Part shown: positions 8,968-17,438 of the stretch, one piece after another | Layout of the letters: the number at the start of each line of letters is the position of its first letter | How positions within the stretch are numbered: position 1 is the first letter of the stretch | Origin: Lachnoanaerobaculum sp. OBRC5-5 | Lineage (GTDB): Bacteria; Bacillota; Clostridia; Lachnospirales; Lachnospiraceae | NCBI RefSeq assembly: GCF_000296385.1 | Contig: NZ_JH815185.1 | Coordinates: forward strand, 1,771,425-1,835,424 | Length of the DNA: 64,000 nucleotides | Direction of reading: 5' to 3' | Notes under the pieces: generated by a model | Told to the model about the DNA's origin: nothing | The model's input: the letters and a program-made list of their open reading frames with translations, nothing else | Database searches by the model: none | Program-made: the position numbers and the translations under genes

Positions 8968-9647
8968 ATAATTCCTCCTGCTACTATAACACTGATTGTT
9001 ACGGCATAAATAAAATCGATCAAATGTATTCTCACGCTTACATACCTTGTTTTCTTTATAGGATTTGCAATACATCTTGTTTCTGCAGCTTTTGAAATAT
9101 CGTCAGCAATATTTGATGAAATAATAAGCAGCGGAACTGCTACATACTCGAGGTATTTAACAGGATTTTTTGTTTCTATTCCTCTTATTTTCATTGCCAT
9201 TTTGATACTGTTTTTCTCCTCTACAAAAGACGGAAAAAATCTGAACATAACCGCAATAGGGATGGAAACCTCCTTCGGTATTTTTAAAGCATCCATTGAT
9301 GAGATAATACTTCCGACGTCAGATGTTTTTATCATAAATTCACCTGCTGCAAAAGGAAGATAAAACATACGAAATATAGCAGGTAATGAAAGCATCATCA
9401 TTATAAATATGGGAAGCTTTGCCAAAGCACTAAAACTCGGTACAAAGAACAATACGCCAAATACCAGTATATTTTTTATTGCCTCTCTTCTAAACCCATT
9501 CATAAAGTACATAATAGATATCGTTAATACAACAGCTACTTCCAAATAGTGATTTATAGAATGTAATACAGTAAACCCCAGTAACACTACAACCAAAAAC
9601 TTGGTTATAGGATTTGGATTTAATCTTTTGTCATTGATGTAATACAT
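8955..9647 (-). CDS. ECF transporter transmembrane protein EcfT
   Basis: A 230-residue membrane protein with about five helices and the two cytoplasmic coupling segments expected of EcfT: one containing MAMKIRGIET, the second AAETRCIANP. These dock on the two ATPase domains. The ATG at 9647 overlaps the S-component stop (TGATG), so I use it instead of the TTG three bases earlier. Together with the neighbours it forms a complete ECF importer with a dedicated S-component. Confidence 0.93.
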   Translation of the reverse strand: MYYINDKRLNPNPITKFLVVVLLGFTVLHSINHYLEVAVVLTISIMYFMNGFRREAIKNILVFGVLFFVPSFSALAKLPIFIMMMLSLPAIFRMFYLPFAAGEFMIKTSDVGSIISSMDALKIPKEVSIPIAVMFRFFPSFVEEKNSIKMAMKIRGIETKNPVKYLEYVAVPLLIISSNIADDISKAAETRCIANPIKKTRYVSVRIHLIDFIYAVTISVIVAGGIICSH

Positions 9648-10228
9648 CAAATTATACCTGCTTTTATAAAATGTTTTTTTAGTAATATTCTTCCTATATT
9701 CGCTCCTATAAGCCCTCCTGCTATAGCACCCAGATAGACCAATGCCATATGTGGATATGTGACAAGCCTTTCCAAGGCTTCTACATATTCATTGCCCATC
9801 ATCATTGTCATCTCAATATATTTTTCTCTTGCCCATAACATTTGCATAAGTGAACCGCAGATCCAGGTATTAAATATCGCAAATGAAAGCATATTGTATT
9901 TAAATGAATTGTAATTACCTGCTCTTCTTATCAACTCGGCTATAAGTATCACTGCAAATGCATGCAGAACTAGAATGTAAGTATGTCCTTCTACCATCAT
10001 AAAAATAGGTGTAAGCATTCCAAATATCAACAATGCCCACGGTTTTTGTACCTTTGCCATAAATAACATAACAACAGTTCCGCTAACAATACCCAGTATC
10101 GTAGGATATACCAGGAATAAAATCGGAATAACTCCAATCATTCCCACGCTGAACATAATCACCAAATATATAACTGCAAATACACCGATAGTCACCAGAT
10201 CCTTTATTTTCAGCTTTTGCTCTTTCAT
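9647..10228 (-). CDS. ECF transporter S-component, MptD/Trep_Strep type
   Basis: A 193-residue membrane protein with about six helices, recognised as the MptD (Trep_Strep) class of substrate-binding S-component. Proteins of this class lie in operons with two ABC half-exporters, EcfT and EcfA in streptococci, treponemes and Clostridia. One streptococcal example has been linked to heme uptake, so a heme or siderophore-like ligand is a reasonable hypothesis. The sequence itself does not reveal the ligand. GGGGG precedes the ATG, which lies 9 nt after the upstream ABC gene. Confidence 0.88.
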   Translation of the reverse strand: MKEQKLKIKDLVTIGVFAVIYLVIMFSVGMIGVIPILFLVYPTILGIVSGTVVMLFMAKVQKPWALLIFGMLTPIFMMVEGHTYILVLHAFAVILIAELIRRAGNYNSFKYNMLSFAIFNTWICGSLMQMLWAREKYIEMTMMMGNEYVEALERLVTYPHMALVYLGAIAGGLIGANIGRILLKKHFIKAGII

Positions 10229-10237
10229 ATTTTCCCC

Positions 10238-11959
10238 CTAATAATTAAATGCTTCCGCTAATTTTGTCTTTTCAATCAAGTTTTTATATATCTTTGAATG
10301 TTTTATAAGCTCACTATGATTTCCTGCCGTCTCAACAATTCCCTCATCTATTACCACAATCTTATTCACATTTTCTATTGATTTTAATCTGTGAGAGATA
10401 ATAATAACCGTTTTGTCCTTGATAAGCTTATTTAAACTGTCCTGTATCTTCTTTTCATTGTCCACATCAAGGCTTGCTGATATCTCATCCAATATCAAAA
10501 CAGGTGCATCCTTTAGAAATGCTCTTGCTATAGAAATTCTTTGTCTTTCTCCCCCTGATAATTCAGCACCGTTTTCGCCAATTAGAGTATTAAATCCATC
10601 CGGTAATTTTTCAATAAAATCCATACAGTTTGCAAGCACTGCCGCTTCCTTTACTTCCTCATCGGTTGCACTCTCTCTACCCAGACGAATATTTTCCATA
10701 ATGCTTGTATTAAACAAGGTCACATCCTGAAATACTATTGAGACATTCTTAAACAATGAGTCTGTAGATATATTTTTAATATCCTTTCCGTCTATTAAGA
10801 TACTTCCGGTATCATAGTCGTACAGCCTTGATATAAGTCTTAGTACGGAAGTTTTACCGGAACCCGATATACCTACCAAAGCTGTAACCTCACCCTGCTT
10901 TGCCGTAAAACTCACATCTTTTAATACCTTTGCATCTTTATTATAAGCAAATGAAACGTTTTTAAATTCTATATCATAGCTTGAAAGGTCTGTATCTTCA
11001 CCCTCTTGAAGCGCTGCATTTTTTATCTCCTTTATTCTTACAATTGCAGGTTCAATATAGGACATTTCGGTCATTCCTTCCCTTGAAACATCAAAAAGTT
11101 CTTTAACCTTTATTGCTCCTATCAGGTATCCTATCAGATATAAAAGGCTGATCTCATTGTGAATAAGTAACTGTATTCCGACAGCCAATACTACTGCAAG
11201 GCTTATATATGAGAGAGATGAAGATATACCTACCGCCAGCATTGGAACTATCTCTACATTAAGATGTATCCTCTCGCTCTCTTCCATCTTTTCATACAGG
11301 TTTTTCTTCACCTTGTCAGCTTGATTAAAGCTGCTTATCTCCTGTTGTAACTCTATTGTTTCTTGAAAAAGCTCTGAATTATCTCTTAGCACATTAAAGT
11401 ACCTGCTGTACTCTGAAACTTCCTTCTGTTTTGCCAAAGGATTGATCATAAAGCTTAAAAGAGTGGGAATAATTGCTGCAAGTCCAAGCTTCCAGTTTCC
11501 AATAAGCATAATAAGTCCCATCAGAGGAAAGAATAACCACATAGCCACAACCTTTGGTATGGAATGGCTCATAGAATGCTCTACCCTTTCCACATCAGAC
11601 ATTATCGTTTGTGAAAGGTCGGAGAGATCGTGCTTTGAAAAATAAGCCAGCGGAAGCTGTGCCAGATTCTCTGCTATTCCCTTTCTCAAATTTGCCGATT
11701 CTTTATAGGTTGAATTATAAAGGCTTACATATTCTTCTGATAATAAAATATACATAAAAACAAGAGTAAGTATTGCCATAACAATATACTGCAAGGTGCT
11801 TGATACATTTCCCAAGACCAACTGATTAATAAGTCCCATTAAAATAAACATCGGACCAAGGTTTATACAATATGTCAAAAAACAATATATCGTTGCTTTT
11901 GTAAGATTTTTTGCACCCTGTTCTGAGAGAGCATATCTTTTCTTATAGTAGTTTTTCAT
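10238..11959 (-). CDS. ABC transporter ATP-binding/permease subunit, second half of a heterodimer
   Basis: A 573-residue half-transporter with six membrane helices in residues about 15-310 and a C-terminal ATPase with Walker A GISGSGKTS, signature LSGGERQR and Walker B VLILDEISASLD. It overlaps its partner gene by 17 nt. The start is set at 11959, 7 nt after GGAGG, not at 11989. The pair has the exporter fold used both for efflux and by YbtPQ/IrtAB-like siderophore importers. Association with an ECF importer favours a nutrient or iron-related job, but direction of transport is not decided by the sequence. Confidence 0.93.
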   Translation of the reverse strand: MKNYYKKRYALSEQGAKNLTKATIYCFLTYCINLGPMFILMGLINQLVLGNVSSTLQYIVMAILTLVFMYILLSEEYVSLYNSTYKESANLRKGIAENLAQLPLAYFSKHDLSDLSQTIMSDVERVEHSMSHSIPKVVAMWLFFPLMGLIMLIGNWKLGLAAIIPTLLSFMINPLAKQKEVSEYSRYFNVLRDNSELFQETIELQQEISSFNQADKVKKNLYEKMEESERIHLNVEIVPMLAVGISSSLSYISLAVVLAVGIQLLIHNEISLLYLIGYLIGAIKVKELFDVSREGMTEMSYIEPAIVRIKEIKNAALQEGEDTDLSSYDIEFKNVSFAYNKDAKVLKDVSFTAKQGEVTALVGISGSGKTSVLRLISRLYDYDTGSILIDGKDIKNISTDSLFKNVSIVFQDVTLFNTSIMENIRLGRESATDEEVKEAAVLANCMDFIEKLPDGFNTLIGENGAELSGGERQRISIARAFLKDAPVLILDEISASLDVDNEKKIQDSLNKLIKDKTVIIISHRLKSIENVNKIVVIDEGIVETAGNHSELIKHSKIYKNLIEKTKLAEAFNY

Positions 11960-13697
11960 TTGACACCCTCCAATCATTTGCAGTTTCATAAAGACTGAGG
12001 AGTCTGCTGTATAACCCTCCGGTTTTCACTAATGAATCATTATCTCCTCGCTCTATTACATTTCCCTTTTCCAAAACTATTATTTCATCTACATTTCTTA
12101 TACTTGTCATTCTATGGGCAATCATTATAACAGTCTTATCCTGCATTAAATTTTTAAATGCTTTTTGTAATTCATATTCATTATCTGCATCAATTGCCGC
12201 ACTCGCTTCATCCATAATTACAATAGGTGAATTTTTCAAAATAGCCCTCGCAATAGCGATTCTTTGTTTTTCACCTCCTGAAAGATATACCCCCTTTGAA
12301 CCTATAATTGTATTTTCCCTGTCTTTAAACTTTTCAATAATTTCATCACAACCTGCAAGACTGAGAGCCTTCATTACTTTATCTCTACCTGCATTTTCAT
12401 CAGCCAATGCTACATTATCATATATTGATTTTTTAAACAGTTTGCTGTCTTGGAATACAAACGAGATATTCCTTATGATTGCCTCCTTTGTATATTCCGA
12501 AAGAGGATATCCACCTATTTTTATTGCCCCCTTATCAACCTTATAAAATCCTGACAAAAGCTTTGCAACAGTTGACTTTCCTGAACCTGAATGCCCTACT
12601 AAGGCATAAGTTTTTTTCTCTTCTAATGAGAATGATAAGTTTTCCAGAACCTTTTTATCCCCATATGAAAAGCTCACATTTTCAAATTCAATATTGAAAT
12701 TGTCAAAATGATCTCTGTTTCCATATGTGAGTTTGTCCTCCTGCATCTTTTCATATAATTCTTCCAAACTGTCAATGGCAAAGTTTGCATTGTATATATT
12801 CATACTTGCCCACATTATTTTCATAAAAGAAACCATTATTACACCGCTTAAGAAAAAGATCATAATAAGCTCTACAGCCATAAATTTAGGATCTTTTATA
12901 CCGGTCAAAAAGAAGCTGAGCGGAATGCTGATAATTGCAATCAATCCCAAAAATATCAGCTGATATATTACATAGGGTGTTTTACAAGACAGAGAATAAT
13001 CATAAGCATATTTTGAATACTCCATAATAGAATCATGCAAAGCCTTAAAGGATTTAAGTTTTGAACCGAATATCTTTATTACCTGTATGCCTCTGATATA
13101 CTCCACAGTTTCAGAACTCAGTTTGTCAAGCGAAGTCTGATAAAGCTTCATAAAATCTTTATTGCCCATCATTCCCATCAATATAAGTCCGCTTACAACA
13201 GATAAAACTATAATAACAATTCCCACTCTAAGACTTATGGCAAATGCCAGTATAAATGCAAAAATCGGTACCAAAAATGCCTGTGAATTATCAGGCAACA
13301 TATGAGCTACCGCCATATGTGTTTTTGCCGCATTATCATCTATAGTTTTTCTGATATATCCTGAGGAATGCAGATCAAAAAATCGAAAGCTTGCATCGGT
13401 AAGACCTTCAATTCCTCTTTTTCTCAAGTTTGTTTCAAGTCTGAATGCCAGCTTATGTGAAACAATACCGGATACCAAATACATTACCGCACTTATAGTT
13501 AAACAGATAACTATCCTTGTAGAATAGTATCCTGCATTTTCATAATTTCCCTTTACTACCGCTTCTTTTAGAAGTAGAAATATATAATAATACCCATAAA
13601 CCACCAGGAATGCCGAAATACTTGATACTATGATTGTCATATATCCGATATATTTTTCATTCGGCACATATCTGAATAATTTCTTATAAACTCCCAT
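11943..13697 (-). CDS. ABC transporter ATP-binding/permease subunit, first half of a heterodimer
   Basis: A 584-residue half-transporter with six N-terminal membrane helices and a C-terminal nucleotide-binding domain (Walker A GHSGSGKST, signature YLSGGEKQRIAIA, Walker B VIMDEASAAID). Its ATG lies inside the last codons of tetR (14-nt overlap), which couples its translation to the regulator. It pairs with the product of 10238-11959. Both ATPase sites look complete, so the heterodimer is not obviously asymmetric. Substrate unknown; see the S-component entry for the iron/heme hypothesis. Confidence 0.93.
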   Translation of the reverse strand: MGVYKKLFRYVPNEKYIGYMTIIVSSISAFLVVYGYYYIFLLLKEAVVKGNYENAGYYSTRIVICLTISAVMYLVSGIVSHKLAFRLETNLRKRGIEGLTDASFRFFDLHSSGYIRKTIDDNAAKTHMAVAHMLPDNSQAFLVPIFAFILAFAISLRVGIVIIVLSVVSGLILMGMMGNKDFMKLYQTSLDKLSSETVEYIRGIQVIKIFGSKLKSFKALHDSIMEYSKYAYDYSLSCKTPYVIYQLIFLGLIAIISIPLSFFLTGIKDPKFMAVELIMIFFLSGVIMVSFMKIMWASMNIYNANFAIDSLEELYEKMQEDKLTYGNRDHFDNFNIEFENVSFSYGDKKVLENLSFSLEEKKTYALVGHSGSGKSTVAKLLSGFYKVDKGAIKIGGYPLSEYTKEAIIRNISFVFQDSKLFKKSIYDNVALADENAGRDKVMKALSLAGCDEIIEKFKDRENTIIGSKGVYLSGGEKQRIAIARAILKNSPIVIMDEASAAIDADNEYELQKAFKNLMQDKTVIMIAHRMTSIRNVDEIIVLEKGNVIERGDNDSLVKTGGLYSRLLSLYETANDWRVSNEKLL

Positions 13698-14292
13698 CAG
13701 TTTTCTCCTTTACTTGTTCAAATAAGTAAGTAAATATTGCTTCCAAATGCTGTCTGTTATTTTTGAAATTTTCTCTTGCATACAGTACATCAGAAGCCAT
13801 TATCAGAGCATTCATAAAATCGGTAACAAACTGAAACATTTGTGGATCAAACAACCATCCTGAGTCATCACTCCATATCGCTTTAAATCTTTCCTTTGTC
13901 TGTTCCTGAAGCTCTTCCATAATATTATTCAGTTCGGGATTTCTTTTTTTCTCTATCAAAAACTCAACATAAAGAGGCATTAAAGGATTGTTGTCTATGA
14001 CTTTATCAACCAACTGTTTTGCCATAAACTTACTCTCACCACCCTTTTCACATTCAGCCAAATGCTCCTTAATGATATTGTTTCTGTAATCAATCCCGCC
14101 TATCATAATGTCTTTAAAGATTTCTGTTACGTTCCCATAGTAGTGATATACTCCTCCCTTTGATAAAGTTGTTCCCGCGATGATGTCTTCCATAGTTGCC
14201 TTTCCTAAGCCCTTTGCGGCAATTACTTTTGCGGCTGAATCCATAATTTCCTTTTTTCTTTCAGCCTCACTAAGCCTCTTCGCAGCAGCCAT
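13684..14292 (-). CDS. TetR-family transcriptional regulator
   Basis: A 202-residue regulator. Residues about 10-55 are the TetR DNA-binding domain (KATMEDIIAGTTLSKGGVYHYYGN); the rest is a helical ligand-binding and dimerisation domain. It is the first gene of the ABC/ECF operon and starts at 14292 after GAGGAGG. A palindrome of the TetR operator type lies between its own -10 box and ribosome site, so it very probably represses its own operon and releases it when the transported ligand or a related compound binds. Confidence 0.94.
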   Translation of the reverse strand: MAAAKRLSEAERKKEIMDSAAKVIAAKGLGKATMEDIIAGTTLSKGGVYHYYGNVTEIFKDIMIGGIDYRNNIIKEHLAECEKGGESKFMAKQLVDKVIDNNPLMPLYVEFLIEKKRNPELNNIMEELQEQTKERFKAIWSDDSGWLFDPQMFQFVTDFMNALIMASDVLYARENFKNNRQHLEAIFTYLFEQVKEKTDGSL

Positions 14293-14307
14293 ATTGTATA
14301 CCTCCTC

Positions 14308-14331
14308 TTTACCGACGTTATCGTCGGTAAA
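14308..14331. promoter_or_regulatory. Probable TetR operator
   Basis: TTTACCGACG and CGTCGGTAAA are perfect 10-bp inverted arms around TTAT. The palindrome sits directly downstream of the -10 box of tetR, covering the expected transcription start. This position fits autorepression. Confidence 0.85.
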
Positions 14332-14334
14332 GTT

Positions 14335-14363
14335 ATTATATCATAGTTAGGATTTACTAACAA
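14335..14363 (-). promoter_or_regulatory. Promoter of the tetR-ABC-ECF operon
   Basis: On the minus strand TTGTTA (14358-14363), a 17-nt spacer and TATAAT (14335-14340). It is followed by the TetR-type palindrome and preceded by phased repeats at 14379-14443. Confidence 0.8.
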
Positions 14364-14378
14364 GTGGTTATTTGAACT

Positions 14379-14443
14379 ACTTCACTGTCACTTCAAAGTC
14401 AACTTCAATATCACTTCAAACAAACTTCAATTTACTTTGAAGT
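14379..14443. promoter_or_regulatory. Five direct repeats of ACTTCAA at 11-bp spacing
   Basis: Copies begin at 14379 (ACTTCA, 6 of 7), 14390, 14402, 14413 and 14424, that is steps of 11, 12, 11 and 11 bp, followed by one inverted copy TTGAAGT at 14437-14443. They lie 16-80 bp upstream of the -35 box of the tetR operon, so all face the same side of the helix. A 7-bp element every 11 bp is the geometry bound by OmpR/PhoB-type response regulators. The bound protein is unknown. Confidence 0.7.
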
Positions 14444-14474
14444 AATTTAAACTTAGCCCGACTTACTGTTATGC

Positions 14475-14512
14475 AAAAAAAATCAGCCCGGGTATTCACC
14501 TCGGACTGACTG
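14475..14512 (-). terminator. Intrinsic terminator of the PepSY gene
   Basis: On the minus strand CAGTCCG and CGGGCTG form a GC-rich stem, extended by GGT/ACC, followed by a run of eight T. It lies 20 nt after the stop of the PepSY gene. Confidence 0.8.
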
Positions 14513-14528
14513 TAAGTATATATCTCTA

Positions 14529-15143
14529 TTAATCATCTACCTCTACGCTGCTTGAGATTATAGCTCCGTTTGAAACATTGATATCATATTCATATTCCAA
14601 GTTTCCAGCTTTGAACTCGATCTCATAAACTTTAACACCGTTTTCATAATCAAGCTTTGCCTTTTTAAATCTTGCAGAGCCCACTCCTGCGTGTGAAAGT
14701 GATATTTGCTTTGCTCTTTCTACTGAAATCTCTGAAGTTTGAGTATTAGTCGATGATGTACTTGGCTGTGTAGGAATCACATAGTTCTCAATATCCCTGT
14801 CAGCTGATAATATTGCTCCACTCACTGCATCTATCTCATAATCATATTCTACATTTCCGCTGTAAAAATCAACATCATACTCATATCTGTTATTATCCTC
14901 AAGCTCAAGCTCCACTTTAACAAAAGTTACGTCCTTTTCCGCTAACTTTGCGTGTGCAAGTGCGATTCTTTTAGCCTCATCAGCTGTTATTTTCTTTGTT
15001 GCTTTATATGATTTGGATACTTTTGACTTGGCAACAAAGGTGCTTCCATAATATGGAACTCCTGTCATTCCGGCTGCAAATAACATACAAGATACTGTAA
15101 CCGCACCTATTAAACTCTTACCTAATTTATTAAACTTTTTCAT
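14529..15143 (-). CDS. Secreted protein with two PepSY domains
   Basis: A 204-residue exported protein. The start at 15143 gives a typical signal peptide (MKKFNKLGK then a hydrophobic stretch). Two PepSY repeats follow, about residues 55-120 (ADEAKRIALAHA ... YEIDAVSGAI) and 135-200 (VERAKQISLSHA ... YDINVSNGAI), joined by a Ser/Thr/Gln linker. PepSY domains are thought to restrain secreted peptidases or bind to the cell surface. Gene order suggests a single-gene transcript with its own terminator. Longer starts at 15152 and 15185 are less likely. Confidence 0.88.
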   Translation of the reverse strand: MKKFNKLGKSLIGAVTVSCMLFAAGMTGVPYYGSTFVAKSKVSKSYKATKKITADEAKRIALAHAKLAEKDVTFVKVELELEDNNRYEYDVDFYSGNVEYDYEIDAVSGAILSADRDIENYVIPTQPSTSSTNTQTSEISVERAKQISLSHAGVGSARFKKAKLDYENGVKVYEIEFKAGNLEYEYDINVSNGAIISSSVEVDD

Positions 15144-15412
15144 ATTTTCCATCCTTTCCGTGTACAGTGAAAATAATTTTACCAATCTGTTAATACAAGC
15201 GTTTTTATTTTAGAAAGGTCATGAGTTCTTAGTAAATTTATCATCCACCGTCGACGTTTATATGGATAATACTGTCTTTTTTAAGTTCTCTTATTTACCC
15301 TTTCACTATATTAATGCACGAGGACTTCATTTTATTGCATTGTTTTTAAATTTTTTTATTTTTTTAATATCATAGCTTTTATTAAGTACTTATAGTCACA
15401 CATATTTAAAAA
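15144..15412. other. Intergenic region, nothing recognised
   Basis: A+T-rich spacer between the PepSY gene and the terminator of fic. It must contain the PepSY promoter, but I could not assign -35 and -10 boxes with confidence. No ORF with coding character was found. Confidence 0.5.
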
Positions 15413-15436
15413 TGGTGTAGTACAAAGACTACACCA
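15413..15436 (-). terminator. Intrinsic terminator of fic
   Basis: TGGTGTAGT and ACTACACCA form a perfect 9-bp stem with a 6-nt loop; on the minus strand it is followed by TTTTT. It lies 30 nt downstream of the fic stop. Confidence 0.8.
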
Positions 15437-15466
15437 AAATTTATTTATTCCAACTTTTCAGTTCAC

Positions 15467-16558
15467 TTAATTCACTTCTATAAGTATCTTCCACTTACCG
15501 TTTCGTTTTCCGTTCTCTCTAGCAATTAAACCTTTTTCCTGCATTTCTACGGTACATCTCTTAATTGTTCTCTCTGACTTCCCTACAATCTCCGAAATCT
15601 GCTTTTGAGTTAATGCCGGATTAATTTTTAAGGCATTTATAATAGCTAATTCTTCCAAAGACATTTCCAAAGTGCCATTTTGGCACTTTGAAACTGATTT
15701 GTTGGCACTTTGAATGGCACTTTGTCCATCAAAATCAATATGCATATATCGATTTTTTAAATTATGCTTCGTATCCATTAAAAGATTTTCAAAGAACAAT
15801 TCAAGAAATTCACTTGTAGCATGAATACCTGCTCTCAGATTGTTATAATTTGCTCGTACTAAAGCATTTCTGAAATACCATGAATTTTGGGCAAATGTAT
15901 CGTTACTTATGGTAAAACCGAATGTCTTTAAGTATTTAATGATAAATACTGCAGTTGATCTTGTATTTCCTTCTCCAAACGGATGGATTTGCCATATTCC
16001 TGATGTGAATTTAGCAAAATGTCTAATGGCCTCCTGTATATTCAGTCCCTTATAGGAAAAGTTCTTCTCTTGTGAAAAGTCATAATCAAGTGTAGACCTG
16101 ATACTGTCAAATGATGCATACAGTACTGTATCTCCCTTAAGTACCCACTCATTTTTGGTAATATTGTAATCTCTTATTCTTCCGGCATAATGAAATACAC
16201 CTTCAAATAATCTACGATGAATATTTTGTAATTCTACCGGTGAAAATTGAAAGGTCTTCTCCCCAAGTAATTTTGCGATTCTTACAGATACAATATCCGC
16301 TTCTTTTGTATCTGCTTCCACACCATCCCTGTCTTTTCTCTCTTTATAATAACCGCTTATAAGCCTGTCCGCTTCAGAAATACTAATCTTGCCTTCAATA
16401 TGATCTTTTGCAGTTTCAATCAAGTATTTTGAAGGCTTAAGTCCGTCTACATCCTGAAGTCCGATAGCAGTTTTCCATGCATTACTCTTTTCCACCTTAT
16501 CCGGTTCACCTTGGCGTATATATTCATCTAGCTCAAGATTCCAGTTCTTATCCGTCAA
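15467..16558 (-). CDS. Fic-domain protein with C-terminal winged helix
   Basis: A 363-residue protein of the Fic family, which transfers AMP or another phosphate group to proteins. The core motif is HPFGEGNTR, in which a Thr replaces the Gly of the canonical HPFxxGNGR. Residues about 295-360 form a winged helix (ALTQKQISEIVGKSERTIKRC). A linker rich in Ser, Gln and Asn lies between them and is encoded by short repeats of CAAAGTGCCA. I start at a TTG codon at 16558, which follows GGAGG by 7 nt and comes 4 nt after the stop of the preceding small ORF. Fic genes often lie in defence or toxin loci, as here. Confidence 0.9.
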   Translation of the reverse strand: MTDKNWNLELDEYIRQGEPDKVEKSNAWKTAIGLQDVDGLKPSKYLIETAKDHIEGKISISEADRLISGYYKERKDRDGVEADTKEADIVSVRIAKLLGEKTFQFSPVELQNIHRRLFEGVFHYAGRIRDYNITKNEWVLKGDTVLYASFDSIRSTLDYDFSQEKNFSYKGLNIQEAIRHFAKFTSGIWQIHPFGEGNTRSTAVFIIKYLKTFGFTISNDTFAQNSWYFRNALVRANYNNLRAGIHATSEFLELFFENLLMDTKHNLKNRYMHIDFDGQSAIQSANKSVSKCQNGTLEMSLEELAIINALKINPALTQKQISEIVGKSERTIKRCTVEMQEKGLIARENGKRNGKWKILIEVN

Positions 16559-16562
16559 AACA

Positions 16563-16727
16563 TCACCTCCCAAAATACTTCAATATATAACTACTCTGTC
16601 CCACTTCTATGTAATATACAGTCCCTATCCCAAGCTCATAAACCGTCCCCTGCTCACTTAGAAGATTGATAACATCCAGTGCCTTTTGTCTGTCTTCTTT
16701 TGAAAAATCAATCCATCCTAATTGCAT
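16563..16727 (-). pseudogene. Truncated DUF6361-like ORF, 54 codons
   Basis: A short open frame beginning MQLGWIDFSKEDRQKALDVI and continuing NLLSEQGTVYELGIGT. The first 35 residues match, from memory, the N-terminus of DUF6361 proteins, which are about 400 residues long. The remaining 19 residues are unrelated to that N-terminus, and the frame ends within the ribosome site of fic. It therefore looks like an internal deletion that left the start and ribosome site (AAGGAAG) in place. It may still be translated and couple to fic. Confidence 0.7.
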
Positions 16728-16777
16728 AGTCTTCCTTTTTAGTGTGTATTATGCTTCTTAATTGAAACATTTCAAAC

Positions 16778-17371
16778 TTAATATGCAAGTACCTCCAAAA
16801 TACTCTCAATCCTTTCTGATATCCCAAATATATTTGCGTAATCTCTAAGCTTCCATATATCTTTCAAGCTATTTTTAATATAAAATTTCCAAGCTTTAGA
16901 AAATATCTCCGGTTCCTGCCTTTTCCCATCTCTAACTATATCACAAATAGTCCTTTCCATATCATAGACATAGACATGATTTCCCATGTCTGTATTTTTT
17001 TCTACAACACCGATTTTATACCAATCCTTTTTTACTTGATGTACATTAACCATCCCCTTAAATCTCCATGGATTATACCCCTGATATACCGTAACTTCAT
17101 TTACATATGGAAGTCTTTCAGTTAATCCATGTATGTATAAGGCAGTTTGATAGGAGTATATACACACTTTATTTTGAAGTTGAAAGAAATACATTTCATC
17201 ATAGTTGTCAAAACCGTTATCAAAATAAATTCCTCGTGCAATTCTCTCAAGCTCTCCCTTTCTCACCATATCCGTAAGATACCATGAGTCAATACCGTAT
17301 TTATCAGCTTCTGTCGCAGTAATTATACCATTGTTTTTCTCTATAATTTTTTTTATATTATCTATATTCAT
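16778..17371 (-). CDS. AbiEi-type antitoxin/transcriptional regulator, orphan
   Basis: A 197-residue protein with an N-terminal winged helix of the AbiEi antitoxin class (residues 1-50, ending LERIARGIYFD) and a C-terminal AbiEi domain (SYQTALYIHGL, then YDMERTICDIVRDG). In type IV AbiE systems this protein represses its operon and counteracts the nucleotidyltransferase toxin AbiEii. No AbiEii gene follows; instead come the DUF6361-like remnant and fic. Its ribosome site lies within one arm of a 17-bp palindrome, the expected operator. It may be an orphan left after toxin loss or may now regulate fic. Confidence 0.88.
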   Translation of the reverse strand: MNIDNIKKIIEKNNGIITATEADKYGIDSWYLTDMVRKGELERIARGIYFDNGFDNYDEMYFFQLQNKVCIYSYQTALYIHGLTERLPYVNEVTVYQGYNPWRFKGMVNVHQVKKDWYKIGVVEKNTDMGNHVYVYDMERTICDIVRDGKRQEPEIFSKAWKFYIKNSLKDIWKLRDYANIFGISERIESILEVLAY

Positions 17372-17377
17372 AGCTAT

Positions 17378-17425
17378 ACTTCCTTTTGTGCTTTATTATG
17401 TAATAAACAAAGCACAAAAGGAAGT
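17378..17425. promoter_or_regulatory. Large palindrome upstream of abiEi
   Basis: ACTTCCTTTTGTGCTTT (17378-17394) and its exact complement (17409-17425) are 17-bp perfect arms separated by 14 bp. The downstream arm contains the ribosome site of abiEi. AbiEi proteins are known to bind inverted repeats in front of their own gene, so this is the probable autoregulatory site. Confidence 0.8.
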
Positions 17426-17438
17426 GAATTAAAAAATT

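Noticed and set aside
7552..10228. ECF genes considered as a thiamine or cobalt importer
   Set aside because: The S-component is of the MptD/Trep_Strep type, not ThiT, YkoE or CbiM, and the neighbours are ABC half-exporters.
15665..15730. CAAAGTGCCA repeats considered as a CRISPR-like array
   Set aside because: They are within the fic coding frame, only three copies, and have no regular spacers.
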